DNA of 64,000 bases from Mariprofundus sp. NF (GCF_013387455.1 NZ_VWNC01000006.1:62001-126000); one strand, 5' to 3'; positions 38,755-47,570 are shown, numbered from the stretch's first letter. The notes: generated by a model not told the origin, from the letters alone. Program-made: numbers and translations.

Positions 38755-39993
38755 TCATATCGTCTTCAGGCTCTCAACCGGAGGCACGCGCCCTGCCCGC
38801 CATGCCGGATATACTCCTGCCAGCAGAGCCAGTATAAACAGACCGCCAAGGATCGCTATGATACTCTCTTTGAACAGTCTGGCTTTGAAGACCGGATCAA
38901 CCAGTACTCCGCCATAGCTGAAATCAGTGCCGAATGCGCCGGAGAAATCGATGCCGGTATTATAAAGAAAATAGTACCAGGGTGCGGTGATGATAATACC
39001 CAGCAGCAGTCCAACAATGGCCAACCAGAATGACTCCACCATCACCAGTTTAAAGAGCACCTTCGGCGACATACCAACGGCCATCATCACTCCGAATTCA
39101 CGGCTTCGCTCCAGCACACTCATCAACATGGTATTAAGAATGCCAACGGCAATCAGCAGGCCAACAAGAAACTGGCTGATATAGTTACCCGCTTTATCAA
39201 AGGCGATCACACCGGCCAGATCGGGCTGCGACTTCTTCCAGGTCAACACCTCTGCCTCATGCGCCTCAGGGAGTGCCGCCAACTCATCACGCATGGCCTC
39301 GGCATGGCGTTGATCGCTGATCACCACAGCGATCACGGTCGCCTCATCCGGCGCATATTTCAGATTCTTCTGCACGCTGCCAATCGGTAGCAGCGCCATG
39401 ATGCCATCAACCATATCAATGCCGGTGGTGAAGATGCCGGTGACGCGAGTGATATCGCTGATGATCTCGCCGTTGGCATCGGTGGTGGTATAGACGATCT
39501 TTTTACCAAGCTTTACATGTAGTTTTTTAGCCAGTCTGCTACCGATGACAATGCCCCGCCCCTGTTTGTCGGAGAACAGTTCCCCTTCAACAATGGAGTG
39601 TTTGAGCAGATTGTTGGCACTGCTCTCATAAGCCGGATCAACCGCAATAAATGCCCCTCCCACACTTTTTCGAGCGCTGGCAAACATCGCCTGGCCGGTG
39701 ATGCGCACAGTGACATTGGCAACACCATCCATACCCATAATGCGCTGGTGCAGTTTCTCTGTCTGTTTAAGGCGTTTATCCAGCGTCGGTTTAAGATGAT
39801 ACCCAACCGGCTGCACCGTCACATGGCCCATGCCCATGCTGGCCCCCATATCGATCATATTGGTATAGGTGTAATCACCGGAGCCGGTAAAGGTAACCGA
39901 GAGCATAACTCCGAAACCGATGGAGAAGGCAGTGATAAGCGTGCGTCGCTTCCTGCGCCAGATATTGCGCCAAGCCAGTTGATTGAGATTCAT
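38755..39993 (-). CDS. FtsX/MacB-like ABC permease (second)
   Basis: A 412-residue permease with one N-terminal transmembrane helix (about 20-40) after a basic WRNIWRRKRR segment, a large periplasmic domain (about 45-270), and three C-terminal helices (about 278-300, 320-350, 370-395) in the FtsX layout. Conserved features include SVLERSREFGVMMAVGMSP between helices 2 and 3 and AGVYPAWRAGRVPPVESLKTI at the end, where PVE(S/A)L is typical. It follows the first permease by 10 bases and precedes the ATPase with overlapping stop and start. Likely one half of a LolCE/MacB-like transporter that moves lipid or lipoprotein. Confidence 0.92.
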   Translation of the reverse strand: MNLNQLAWRNIWRRKRRTLITAFSIGFGVMLSVTFTGSGDYTYTNMIDMGASMGMGHVTVQPVGYHLKPTLDKRLKQTEKLHQRIMGMDGVANVTVRITGQAMFASARKSVGGAFIAVDPAYESSANNLLKHSIVEGELFSDKQGRGIVIGSRLAKKLHVKLGKKIVYTTTDANGEIISDITRVTGIFTTGIDMVDGIMALLPIGSVQKNLKYAPDEATVIAVVISDQRHAEAMRDELAALPEAHEAEVLTWKKSQPDLAGVIAFDKAGNYISQFLVGLLIAVGILNTMLMSVLERSREFGVMMAVGMSPKVLFKLVMVESFWLAIVGLLLGIIITAPWYYFLYNTGIDFSGAFGTDFSYGGVLVDPVFKARLFKESIIAILGGLFILALLAGVYPAWRAGRVPPVESLKTI

Positions 39994-40003
39994 GGTTTCA
40001 TAC

Positions 40004-41224
40004 TCATCGGAAATAGATCGCTTTGACCGGACTTAATAGTGCGGCTTTAGCAGCCGGATAGATCACGGCCAGCGCAGCAACGAGCAGCAGGAAGACAAAC
40101 GGGTAGATCAACGATTCAGCTGTTAGAGCAGCATACCAGACCGGATCAAATGCAATGCCGCCATAGGAGATAGAGCCGGCAATGGCAGACATATCAATAC
40201 CATGTGTCTGATAGTAATCAGCAATCCACCAGCCTCCAAGCAGGCCAGTAAACGCAGCCAGTAGTGCCATCATCATTGTTTCGGCAAAGACCAGACCTAC
40301 CAGCTGCCATGGAGAGACACCGAGCGCCTTCATGATGCCAAACTCATGGATGCGCTCAAACACATTCATCAGCATCGCATTGAGTACAACTGTTGCCACG
40401 GCGATATAGAAGATCACCAGCATGATCATAATCTGCACATCGGCAGTTTCGATCATACGGGCGACAACCGGCATCAGCTGCTTCCAGTTTTTTACCTCCA
40501 GCCCCTCCGCCAACAGTGCAATTTTTGCTGTCTCAATATCCAGATCACTGCTTCGATCCGGGCGAATCACCACGATCTCATGCGTCCCATCCGGCATGGC
40601 CATCAGATCCCTGAGTGTCTGCATCGGCATGAACATACCCATTCTGTCGATACCATCAGAGACCGACTTCAGCACCCCGCGCACCCTGAACAGCTCATTG
40701 GCCATGTAGCCATCTGCACTCTGACCGACAAAGACCAACTCATCGCCCAGCTCAACACCAAGTGTGCCGGCCAGTTTTTTACCCACTACCACGCCATTGC
40801 TATCATCCTCATCCAGCCAGACACCGCTGCCAAGATGCCTGTGAAGCTCGGTAACGCTCATCTCCTGTTTTAGATCAACACCGCGCAACTGCACGCCGCT
40901 GGAGGCCATGTTGGCCGCCAGAAGCCCGTAGCTGTAGATACGGCTGGCCGCTCTAAAGCCCTGTTTCTCAATCTCCGCCACCAGAGCGTCCGGACTCTCG
41001 ATACGCGTATAGATATCAGGATCATCACGGTAGCCCTGCGCATGAATCTGGATATCCCCCATATTCATCGACACCACACTGCGCTCACTGCCCTGCATCA
41101 TCCCCTCCATCAGGGATGAGAAGAAAATCATGATGAAACAGGCAAACGCCATCGCCAGCATGGTCACCAGCGAGCGATGCCAGTTTCTGCGCACATTTCT
41201 TGATGCCAGCGTCAGGATTCGCAT
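40004..41224 (-). CDS. FtsX/MacB-like ABC permease (first)
   Basis: A 406-residue permease with the same four-helix FtsX layout as the next gene: an N-terminal helix after RNVRRNWHRS, a periplasmic domain, then three helices, with NVFERIHEFGIMKALGVSP and AVIYPAAKAALLSPVKAIYFR at the end. It and 38755-39993 are homologous but clearly different (heterodimer-like, as in LolC and LolE). The gene follows the LolA-like gene by 12 bases. No strong ribosome site is visible before the ATG. Confidence 0.92.
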   Translation of the reverse strand: MRILTLASRNVRRNWHRSLVTMLAMAFACFIMIFFSSLMEGMMQGSERSVVSMNMGDIQIHAQGYRDDPDIYTRIESPDALVAEIEKQGFRAASRIYSYGLLAANMASSGVQLRGVDLKQEMSVTELHRHLGSGVWLDEDDSNGVVVGKKLAGTLGVELGDELVFVGQSADGYMANELFRVRGVLKSVSDGIDRMGMFMPMQTLRDLMAMPDGTHEIVVIRPDRSSDLDIETAKIALLAEGLEVKNWKQLMPVVARMIETADVQIMIMLVIFYIAVATVVLNAMLMNVFERIHEFGIMKALGVSPWQLVGLVFAETMMMALLAAFTGLLGGWWIADYYQTHGIDMSAIAGSISYGGIAFDPVWYAALTAESLIYPFVFLLLVAALAVIYPAAKAALLSPVKAIYFR

Positions 41225-41236
41225 ATCAGAAGAGGA

Positions 41237-42001
41237 TCAGCGGCGTTTCAGACTGGCTTTGGTGAACATCGCATCACTAACTTCGATATTCAGTTCCAGC
41301 TCTTCATAGATAAATTCAGTGTACTCATCGGGTCTGTCTGCAGGCACTACGCGCAATAGTGCCGGCCGCATTTTACCACTAAGCAGTTTCATATCGGTAA
41401 AGGTAAATGTACGGGCCAGCTGCATATCTTCATCGAAATATCGCTCCTCCAGCGGCGTATAGCTATCAGCCAGAATCGTCAGTAGAAGTTTGCCCCACAC
41501 CACCGGTGCATCCGGTTTAGGGGTAAGCGTGAACTCAATAATTTCCTGACCGTCGCGCACCCCTTCAAAGCTGATTGAGGCGTCGTAATCCTCCTCAAGT
41601 CGTGCCTCTTTGACGAGATCATCATTCGTGAGGTGGCTGCCCATCCATGAGCCCATCATCATACCACTGGTCAGGCGTATCGTGCGATCTGTTTTGGGCA
41701 GGTAGGTGTAGATATGATTATCGGACTTAAGCGTCATCGTGCCCTTTTCACGCAGCGGCTCCAGCACACGGAATAGTGTCTTTTCCTTGCCCTTGGACCA
41801 CCCCTCCATACGCATGGTGCGGGTATAATGCTCTGTCTTCACCCGCATCGTCACCACTGCATAGGATGAATCACCACGCCAGAGATCATCAACCCTGTTC
41901 AGAATAAGGGTGGTTCGATCTTCAGCTGCATACAGGTGATCAGTTGTTCCCAATATCAATAGGCATAAAGCAAGAAGAATTAGAAGCACTCTCATATGCA
42001 T
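41237..42001 (-). CDS. LolA-like outer-membrane lipoprotein-sorting family protein
   Basis: A 254-residue exported protein (signal peptide to about residue 25, with cleavage near LYAAED) of the family annotated as outer membrane lipoprotein-sorting protein (LolA-like fold, PF17131). Signatures are MEGWSKGKEKTLFRVLEP, TYLPKTDRTIRL, MMMGSWMGSHLTNDDLVKEA and YTPLEERYFDED. The fold carries lipid-modified cargo across the periplasm. In this class it usually sits with RND or ABC exporters, not with the canonical lolCDE; here it precedes two FtsX-like permeases and a LolD-like ATPase, so a lipid shuttle between the two membranes is likely. Confidence 0.88.
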   Translation of the reverse strand: MHMRVLLILLALCLLILGTTDHLYAAEDRTTLILNRVDDLWRGDSSYAVVTMRVKTEHYTRTMRMEGWSKGKEKTLFRVLEPLREKGTMTLKSDNHIYTYLPKTDRTIRLTSGMMMGSWMGSHLTNDDLVKEARLEEDYDASISFEGVRDGQEIIEFTLTPKPDAPVVWGKLLLTILADSYTPLEERYFDEDMQLARTFTFTDMKLLSGKMRPALLRVVPADRPDEYTEFIYEELELNIEVSDAMFTKASLKRR

Positions 42002-42055
42002 TAGTGTAGAGGATTACAGATAGATTCGAAAGTGGAGAAGCTGCTACAGAGCGTG

Positions 42056-42421
42056 TTATTTTCCGAAACTGAGAAATGGACTAAGGCTGACATAGAGAAT
42101 AAACAGCGAGAAAAGAATAAGAACGATCACCATAACCGGGTGCTGCCTAAAGCGGTCGAAAAAGGTCATCTGCTCCCCTTCTGCCTTCAACCGGTTATAT
42201 TCAGCCTGCTGCTCAACAGATCGCCTCTGCTGGTATTCATCAATCAAAGTTCTGGCCTGATCCTGCTTGTCATCATCGTGCAGCCAGATTGCAGGGGTAC
42301 CAATGCCAAAGCCACCAGCATGGGTCTCATAAAAGGAGATATCATGCTCACTTAACAGCAGGCGCACATCCTCTGCCTCATCATCCGGCACATCCCTGAG
42401 CTTAAACAGTCTTACAGCCAC
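42056..42421 (-). CDS. DUF6164 family membrane protein
   Basis: A 121-residue protein. The first 80 residues form a small soluble domain with the pattern KLRDVPDDEAEDVRLLLSEH and GGFGIGTPAIWLHDDD, which I recall as the DUF6164 signature; a single transmembrane helix (about 97-116, VMVIVLILFSLFILYVSLSP) is at the C-terminus. It precedes the LolA-like gene by 54 bases and is transcribed in the same direction, so it may head the envelope operon. Function is unknown. Confidence 0.8.
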   Translation of the reverse strand: MAVRLFKLRDVPDDEAEDVRLLLSEHDISFYETHAGGFGIGTPAIWLHDDDKQDQARTLIDEYQQRRSVEQQAEYNRLKAEGEQMTFFDRFRQHPVMVIVLILFSLFILYVSLSPFLSFGK

Positions 42422-42550
42422 AATATATCTCCATGAGCTAAGAATACCCTGAATTGTTCAGTGTATCCCTAACACTATGCACACACCGCATCTAAATAAA
42501 ATACCTATATGCAAATATTGTGCTATTATTAGTCATGCAAGCGCCCTCTT

Positions 42551-42580
42551 TTGACACACTTTGCTGACACTTTTTGTCAC
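42551..42580 (+). promoter_or_regulatory. Putative PilR activator sites upstream of pilA
   Basis: GACAC at 42553 and 42566 (GTGTC on the other strand) and TGTCAC at 42575, spaced 13 and 9 bases. This resembles the repeated (C/G)TGTC elements known for PilR in Pseudomonas, and it lies about 65-95 bases upstream of the predicted start. Confidence 0.5.
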
Positions 42581-42616
42581 AAGGGTGATAAAAAGCTCGA
42601 TATAGCAACATTTATC

Positions 42617-42632
42617 TTGGCATCATGCTTGC
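42617..42632 (+). promoter_or_regulatory. Sigma-54 promoter of the pilA gene
   Basis: TTGGCATCATGCTTGC has GG and GC exactly 10 bases apart and fits the TTGGCAC-N5-TTGC core with one mismatch. Predicted start near 42644, about 50 bases before the pilA ATG. RpoN control is standard for pilA. Confidence 0.8.
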
Positions 42633-42692
42633 GATTAGAGAGGTACACATTGCCATGGATGGCAGTAACTTAATAAAGGGAGATTCAATCCA

Positions 42693-43139
42693 ATGATGAA
42701 TTTAATTAAAAAACAGAAGGGTTTCACACTGATCGAACTGATGATCGTGGTTGCCATCATCGGTATTCTGGCTGCCATCGCAATTCCGCAGTTCGCCAGC
42801 TACCGTACTAAAGCTTTCAATACAGCATCAGCTTCTGATACACGTACAGGTGTAACTATTTTTGAAGCATTTTTCACTGATCAAAATGCTTACCCTCAGG
42901 CAGAAGCACTGTTTACAGGTTCAGCCACACTTGACAGCTCTGCTGGTGCAACGTCAACCACATGGAACCTCTCTTCTGGTGTAACCGGTGGTTCAACTGG
43001 TGGCGGTAACGCTTACGTGATCAGAACCAAACATACTGGTGGTGATGCGTGCTACACAGCAAATCAGGATGCTCCTACAGCAGTAGCTGAATCTGGAACC
43101 GCAGGTACTGCCATTACAGCCGTAGGCACTTGTCCTTGA
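42693..43139 (+). CDS. pilA: Major type IV pilin
   Basis: A 148-residue prepilin. The N-terminal leader MMNLIKKQKG is cleaved before Phe by the prepilin peptidase; the mature N-terminus is the canonical FTLIELMIVVAIIGILAAIAIPQF with Glu5. Residues 20-55 complete the long helix; the rest is a small Thr/Ser/Gly-rich globular domain with two cysteines near the C-terminus (residues about 125 and 147, DACYT and GTCP), the usual D-region disulfide. A sigma-54 promoter precedes it and a strong terminator follows at 43181-43212. AGGGAG lies 7 bases before the first ATG. The low-complexity Ser/Thr tract around residues 85-115 may be a glycosylation target. Confidence 0.95.
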   Translation: MMNLIKKQKGFTLIELMIVVAIIGILAAIAIPQFASYRTKAFNTASASDTRTGVTIFEAFFTDQNAYPQAEALFTGSATLDSSAGATSTTWNLSSGVTGGSTGGGNAYVIRTKHTGGDACYTANQDAPTAVAESGTAGTAITAVGTCP

Positions 43140-43150
43140 TAGATGGTACT

Positions 43151-43167
43151 GCTTGTTAGTAACAAGC
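43151..43167 (+). other. Small hairpin in the pilA 3' untranslated region
   Basis: GCTTGTT and AACAAGC pair perfectly around AGT, 11 bases past the stop and ahead of the terminator. It may stabilise the pilA mRNA. Confidence 0.5.
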
Positions 43168-43180
43168 ATTGTAATATCCT

Positions 43181-43212
43181 AAAAAGGGCGGCTTCACAGC
43201 CGCCCTTTTTTT
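43181..43212 (+). terminator. pilA terminator
   Basis: AAAAAGGGCGGCT and AGCCGCCCTTTTT form a 13-bp stem with a TCAC loop and T-run. The ABC gene starts 15 bases later, so the following genes depend on read-through or another promoter. Confidence 0.93.
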
Positions 43213-43226
43213 GCTAAGGTGGCAGC

Positions 43227-43910
43227 ATGGATCAAGCGTGGCATATTCAACATCTGACAAAACGGTATCAGCGCGATACTGTACTGGATGATATCGACCT
43301 CACACTAAAGACAAGTCAGATTACGGGACTGCTAGGTGTTAACGGTGCCGGAAAAAGCTCCCTGTTTAAATCGATGCTAGGGCTGATCTCTCCTGATGCA
43401 GGCTCAGCCGTACTGCCCCACCCATCAAGCATCGGTTATATGCCGGATCTGACGCATCTGCCCGATAGCCTTACTGCGCTGCAGTTAACACGCCACGCCC
43501 TGCGTATTAAGGGAGCCTCCGCACACCTGGCAGAGGCCACACTTGACGAGATTGGCCTGAAATATGCAGCCTGGAACAGAAGAATAGGCAGCTACTCCAA
43601 AGGCATGCGCCAGCGTACAGCCCTTGCTTTTGCGCTGGCAGGAAATCCCTCCTGGCTTCTGTTGGATGAACCGATGTCCGGCCTTGATGCGGTAGGGCGC
43701 AAACAACTGCTCAAGCTATTAAAACTGCGACATCAACAGGGTACAGGCATCTTTGTCTGCAGCCATATCGTTCCTGATCTAGTCAGACTTTGTGATCGCA
43801 TTCTCATCCTCTCTAACGGCAAGCTAGAGACAGATTTAGCTATTCAGGAGCACTCCATGGATGAGATCTCCTTTGTTGAAGATCAACTGGATAAACTGAG
43901 CCAGCCATGA
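43227..43910 (+). CDS. ABC transporter ATP-binding protein of the pilin locus
   Basis: A 227-residue ATPase with Walker A GVNGAGKSS, the signature YSKGMRQR, Walker B LLLDEPMSG and an H-loop in CSHI. The GGxG-type loop and the short Q-loop region place it among ABC-2 type exporters. AAGGTGG precedes the ATG by 4 bases. It is followed by a permease with a 4-base overlap, and the pair lies between two pilin genes. A similar ABC pair (PilH and PilI) accompanies pilA in Myxococcus and is needed for pilus assembly; that link is by analogy, with no sequence comparison performed. Confidence 0.92.
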   Translation: MDQAWHIQHLTKRYQRDTVLDDIDLTLKTSQITGLLGVNGAGKSSLFKSMLGLISPDAGSAVLPHPSSIGYMPDLTHLPDSLTALQLTRHALRIKGASAHLAEATLDEIGLKYAAWNRRIGSYSKGMRQRTALAFALAGNPSWLLLDEPMSGLDAVGRKQLLKLLKLRHQQGTGIFVCSHIVPDLVRLCDRILILSNGKLETDLAIQEHSMDEISFVEDQLDKLSQP

Positions 43911-44716
43911 ATACAACCATTGAAATTAGCCGCATCACAATTTTAGAGATCATCCGCATGCGCATCTTTCAGTTTTTTGCTGTGGCCATTCTAATCACCC
44001 CAATCATCGCGCTGGTTTTCTCCAATATTTTTATATTCGATATTGGCAAAGTAAGAATCGATGTTTTTGCTGCGGCAACGCGTCTGCTGATCACCTGCTA
44101 CATCCTGTTTGTTGCCATAACACTGATGGGAAGGGATATCGGTCAGAAGACCTGTTATCAGTTTCTTATGCCTCCGGTATCCAGGCATGCTTACCTCACT
44201 GGCCGTTTCGCAGGTCTCACCCTCTGTATGCTGATGTTGATGGTCGTCACCATGATCTCAGGAGAGCTCTTGATTGCATTGACCCTTGCGGAGACGACCG
44301 AGATCTATCGCCACGGCATCACACAGGGGCAGGGTTTTACGCTGGCAATCTTAAGCTTCTTTCAACACATTAGCACACTGGCCATGGTGATGATGATCTG
44401 CGTCTGGGCCACAGGATTGGCTGAAATGCTGGTCTTCTCTATTGCGGCCATCTTTCTTACTTGGACACTGCCACCAATTATCCATGCCCTGCAGAATCAG
44501 GAGGTGATGCAGCATGTTCCACCACTGATTTCATCACTGACCAATAGCATTGGTTATATCTTCCCCCAACTCAACGGGGGTGATATCGCAGTGGCACTGG
44601 CGCATGGCGTCAACATCAGCAGCAGAGATATTTTTCTGCACTTCACAGAGCATTTCAGCTATGCCTTGATGATGTTTGTGCTGGCACTGATCATTTTCTC
44701 GCGACGCGATCTTTGA
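43907..44716 (+). CDS. ABC-2 type permease of the pilin locus
   Basis: A 269-residue membrane protein with six to seven hydrophobic segments (roughly 20-45, 60-80, 105-130, 150-170, 180-200 and 240-265). It partners the ATPase at 43227-43910, whose stop overlaps its start (ATGA-type overlap of 4 bases). The arrangement is that of an ABC-2 exporter without its own periplasmic binding protein. Its stop overlaps the next start (TGATG). Confidence 0.9.
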   Translation: MNTTIEISRITILEIIRMRIFQFFAVAILITPIIALVFSNIFIFDIGKVRIDVFAAATRLLITCYILFVAITLMGRDIGQKTCYQFLMPPVSRHAYLTGRFAGLTLCMLMLMVVTMISGELLIALTLAETTEIYRHGITQGQGFTLAILSFFQHISTLAMVMMICVWATGLAEMLVFSIAAIFLTWTLPPIIHALQNQEVMQHVPPLISSLTNSIGYIFPQLNGGDIAVALAHGVNISSRDIFLHFTEHFSYALMMFVLALIIFSRRDL

Positions 44717-45381
44717 TGCAACGTCTGCTCTGGTCTCTGCTTCTACTTGCAACGATCACCTATGGGGCAAGTCGTATGCTGGTAAGTGATAGCACTTCAA
44801 TACTATCTACAGTTGTTCAAAGCGGCCCTCTGCCAAGTGTGGCACAACAGATTGTTGCTGGCCCTTTTGTCGGCATGGTCGCCGATTATAATATCCTGGC
44901 TGTATTCACGATCTATGATCAAATCACCTACAAACTTCCTGAGTCTGAAAAACGGCATGCATGGCAACAGTTGGCGTCATATCTTCAACGCACCAGTGAT
45001 ATCGATCCCCTGTTTATGGACACCTATCGCCTCTCAAGCGGCCTACTGGCCTACTCAGAGCATGGCACGCGGGATGCAGTTACAATATTGGCAAAAGGTG
45101 CAGAAGCCCGAAGCTGGGACTGGGAACTACCTTTTCTGGCCGGTTTTATTGCCTATGACAGTCTGAAAGATTATGAGCAGGCCTTCTATTTCATGAAAAT
45201 GGCCACCAAACGTCCGGGTGTACCTCCAATAGCCATAGGTTTGGCAAGCCGCATGCTTACTCAGGAACAGGGTATGGAAGCAAGCATCAGTTTTTTGCAG
45301 TACTTGCTTACAACGATGCCCGAAGCCTACCATGGCCAGATCCAACGACGCTTGAGAGAGCTAAAGGAGTCAGCATTGTGA
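44716..45381 (+). CDS. Helical-repeat protein of the pilin locus
   Basis: A 221-residue protein with an N-terminal signal or anchor segment (MQRLLWSLLLLATITYG) and several TPR-like pairs of helices (YLQRTSDIDPLFMDTYRLSSGLL, GTRDAVTILAKGAE, DYEQAFYFMKMATKRPG, TQEQGMEASISFLQYLL). It is co-translated with the permease before it, and its last bases overlap the start of the next pilin gene (45378). In Myxococcus, PilG is a third protein beside PilH and PilI; this could be a positional counterpart, but I could not verify homology. Confidence 0.8.
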   Translation: MQRLLWSLLLLATITYGASRMLVSDSTSILSTVVQSGPLPSVAQQIVAGPFVGMVADYNILAVFTIYDQITYKLPESEKRHAWQQLASYLQRTSDIDPLFMDTYRLSSGLLAYSEHGTRDAVTILAKGAEARSWDWELPFLAGFIAYDSLKDYEQAFYFMKMATKRPGVPPIAIGLASRMLTQEQGMEASISFLQYLLTTMPEAYHGQIQRRLRELKESAL

Positions 45382-45869
45382 ATGAGAAAGGATTTACCCT
45401 GATCGAACTGATGATCGCAGTTGCTATTGTTGGCATACTTTTAGCTGTTGCCATCCCCTCCTATCAAAGTTATCGAGTAAAAAGTTATTACGCCTCTGCA
45501 GCCAGTGACATTCGTAACCTCTCCCTGTTTGAACACAGCTTTTATTCAGATCATCAGGAATATGTTGCAGTCGTCCCTTCTGATAAAGGTGCAGATGGCG
45601 TCATCTCAAAAAATGTCACGCTTAATAACGGCTCAACTGAACTGTTTGAGATCAGATCATTAACTCCGGATGTACAGATCGTAGTCAACATTGATGGAAC
45701 CAGACAATATGCGAACTTTGGTGCTTACCATCCCGGCGGCGATCAGATTCTGGCTATTGAGAACGATTTTTCTGAATTTAGAAAGACTGATAAATCAGGC
45801 ACACTAGTCTCTGCTGATGTTCCGGCTGCCACTGCTGCAAATGACCTCGCATCGTGGGCAAAATATTAG
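45378..45869 (+). CDS. Second type IV pilin-like protein
   Basis: A 163-residue prepilin with a very short leader (MNEKG) and the canonical FTLIELMIAVAIVGILLAVAIPSYQSY helix with Glu5. The start is GTG at 45378, supported by AAAGGAG eight bases upstream. The globular domain contains no cysteine pair visible at the C-terminus, unlike the first pilin. It ends with LASWAKY. It may be a second pilin subunit or a minor pilin. It is the fifth gene of the pilin cluster and is followed by the Wzy-like ligase. Confidence 0.93.
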   Translation: MNEKGFTLIELMIAVAIVGILLAVAIPSYQSYRVKSYYASAASDIRNLSLFEHSFYSDHQEYVAVVPSDKGADGVISKNVTLNNGSTELFEIRSLTPDVQIVVNIDGTRQYANFGAYHPGGDQILAIENDFSEFRKTDKSGTLVSADVPAATAANDLASWAKY

Positions 45870-45890
45870 CCAGACGCTGTCATTTAACTA

Positions 45891-47570
45891 ATGATACAGA
45901 ACACCAGGTTCACAACTCGTATCTCCCTTTTTGCACTTTTTTTATCACCGCTTTTTGCGCCCTACCTGATCAATCCGAACGTCGTACCAATGTACAGTGT
46001 TCCGGCCATTTCACTCGCAGGTTTAATCCTCTATTTATTGGCTGAAAAAAATCGCTACCTGCCAGCACCGTTCGTTGCCATCTTTTTTTTCCTGCTCTCG
46101 ACTCCCTTTTTAATCGGCTCTGATCTGCTTCTGTTCAGCTTCGCCCTGGCAGCGATCTATTTGTATGCAAGCCTGCTACCCCACCATGAGCTGAGACCAC
46201 TGTATAAAATCTACACAATATCGATAGCAGCCATTATATTTATATCTCTCTATGTGTGGCTTGGCTGGAATGGCAGTGAAGCGTTACACTTTAATGGTTG
46301 GGCCCTGACCACAGATACCATCCAAGGCAAAATGAACGGGCCATTCGCCAATGGCAATATACTTGCCATCATCATTGTTTGCGCATGGTCTATCGCTGTC
46401 TGGTTCTGGCTGAACAGCGCCAACAGATATCAATGGGGTTGGTTGCTGCTCCTGCTCTTTTTCTGGACATTTATCTTCAGTTCAATGGCCCGGGGAGCAT
46501 GGCTTGCACAGTTCTTCATTTTAGCATGGGTCATGTTTGAACTACTCAGAAGAAAGTGTTTAAAAAAAGTAGCGACACTTCTAGTTGCAGGATTCATTGC
46601 CTGGGGTGCAGGAGATGCACTGGCGCAATTCAATCTGCCGCAGATTGGCGGCATCCAGCATCAATTTGAGAAAAGTACAGAAGCAGGACTGGCAGAGAGA
46701 GTGACGCTGTGGAGAAGTGCATGGGAGGTGTGGAAATCATCGCCACTATTTGGCGTTGGCCCATCTCAGCTTAAAGCGCACTATCTTACCGGCCAGTCAA
46801 AAGCGCTGGAAAGAACTCCTGATGCACATGGGCTTCGCGACACAGAGAGCGCGCACAATATTCTGCTGCACCTTATGGCTGAGTTTGGTATTGCAGGTTT
46901 TCTGCTCTGGCTGGCTCTCTCCCTGTTAATATTTCGTCTGCTTTGGTTATACCGTCTCAAACTCGATTCACTGCGATGGCCTGCTCTTGCATCAGTGGTT
47001 GTACTATGGATACAAGGCCATTTCAACATGACCTTAACCGAACCCTTTCCTTTGATTCTATTCGCACTCATGCTTGCTATATGTACAAAGCCACTGCTAC
47101 GAACACATACTTTCCAAGCTAGGAAAACGTGGGTATTGGCTATTACCGTTGTTATCTTTGCTTTTCTGGTGTCAGGAACTGTCCAGACTACGACAGCGTG
47201 GCATAAATTTGGCCAATGGGTGCAAATGGACTACAAAGATCCACGCAAAGGTTCAATCGCAACTGAACTGGCCGCTAACGATCAACTGTTTCCCTATATT
47301 GTTGAGTTCTCAATAGCAGAGATGGTCCACCTTCCAGGCAAACAGAGACAGATTGCAGAGATGCACTCGCTTATTCTCAGAGCACTTTCACTGCATGAGC
47401 GACCACGCCTCTACAGAGAGCTCTTCTACTCATACCTTGTCGACAACAAACTGGATGAGGCATGCATAATCGGAATATTTATCAGGAAACAGAACTGGAG
47501 AAATGAACCGAACAGTGAAGCCTATGCAGACGTATGTAGTGGCATCGCTCCAGATGCCTTCCAGCTTTAA
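45891..47570 (+). CDS. O-antigen ligase/PglL-like membrane protein of the pilin locus
   Basis: A 559-residue polytopic protein. About ten to twelve transmembrane segments occupy residues 10-410; the large periplasmic loop typical of Wzy_C-domain ligases and PglL oligosaccharyltransferases lies near 235-320 and contains GVGPSQLKAHYL and DTESAHNILLHLMAEFGIAGF (the conserved H-N-x3-H motif is visible in HNILLH). A 150-residue C-terminal domain follows. Placement directly behind two pilin genes points to transfer of a glycan to pilin, as with PglL/PilO/TfpO. An O-antigen ligase role is the alternative. Its stop overlaps the tsaD stop by 4 bases (convergent). Confidence 0.85.
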   Translation: MIQNTRFTTRISLFALFLSPLFAPYLINPNVVPMYSVPAISLAGLILYLLAEKNRYLPAPFVAIFFFLLSTPFLIGSDLLLFSFALAAIYLYASLLPHHELRPLYKIYTISIAAIIFISLYVWLGWNGSEALHFNGWALTTDTIQGKMNGPFANGNILAIIIVCAWSIAVWFWLNSANRYQWGWLLLLLFFWTFIFSSMARGAWLAQFFILAWVMFELLRRKCLKKVATLLVAGFIAWGAGDALAQFNLPQIGGIQHQFEKSTEAGLAERVTLWRSAWEVWKSSPLFGVGPSQLKAHYLTGQSKALERTPDAHGLRDTESAHNILLHLMAEFGIAGFLLWLALSLLIFRLLWLYRLKLDSLRWPALASVVVLWIQGHFNMTLTEPFPLILFALMLAICTKPLLRTHTFQARKTWVLAITVVIFAFLVSGTVQTTTAWHKFGQWVQMDYKDPRKGSIATELAANDQLFPYIVEFSIAEMVHLPGKQRQIAEMHSLILRALSLHERPRLYRELFYSYLVDNKLDEACIIGIFIRKQNWRNEPNSEAYADVCSGIAPDAFQL

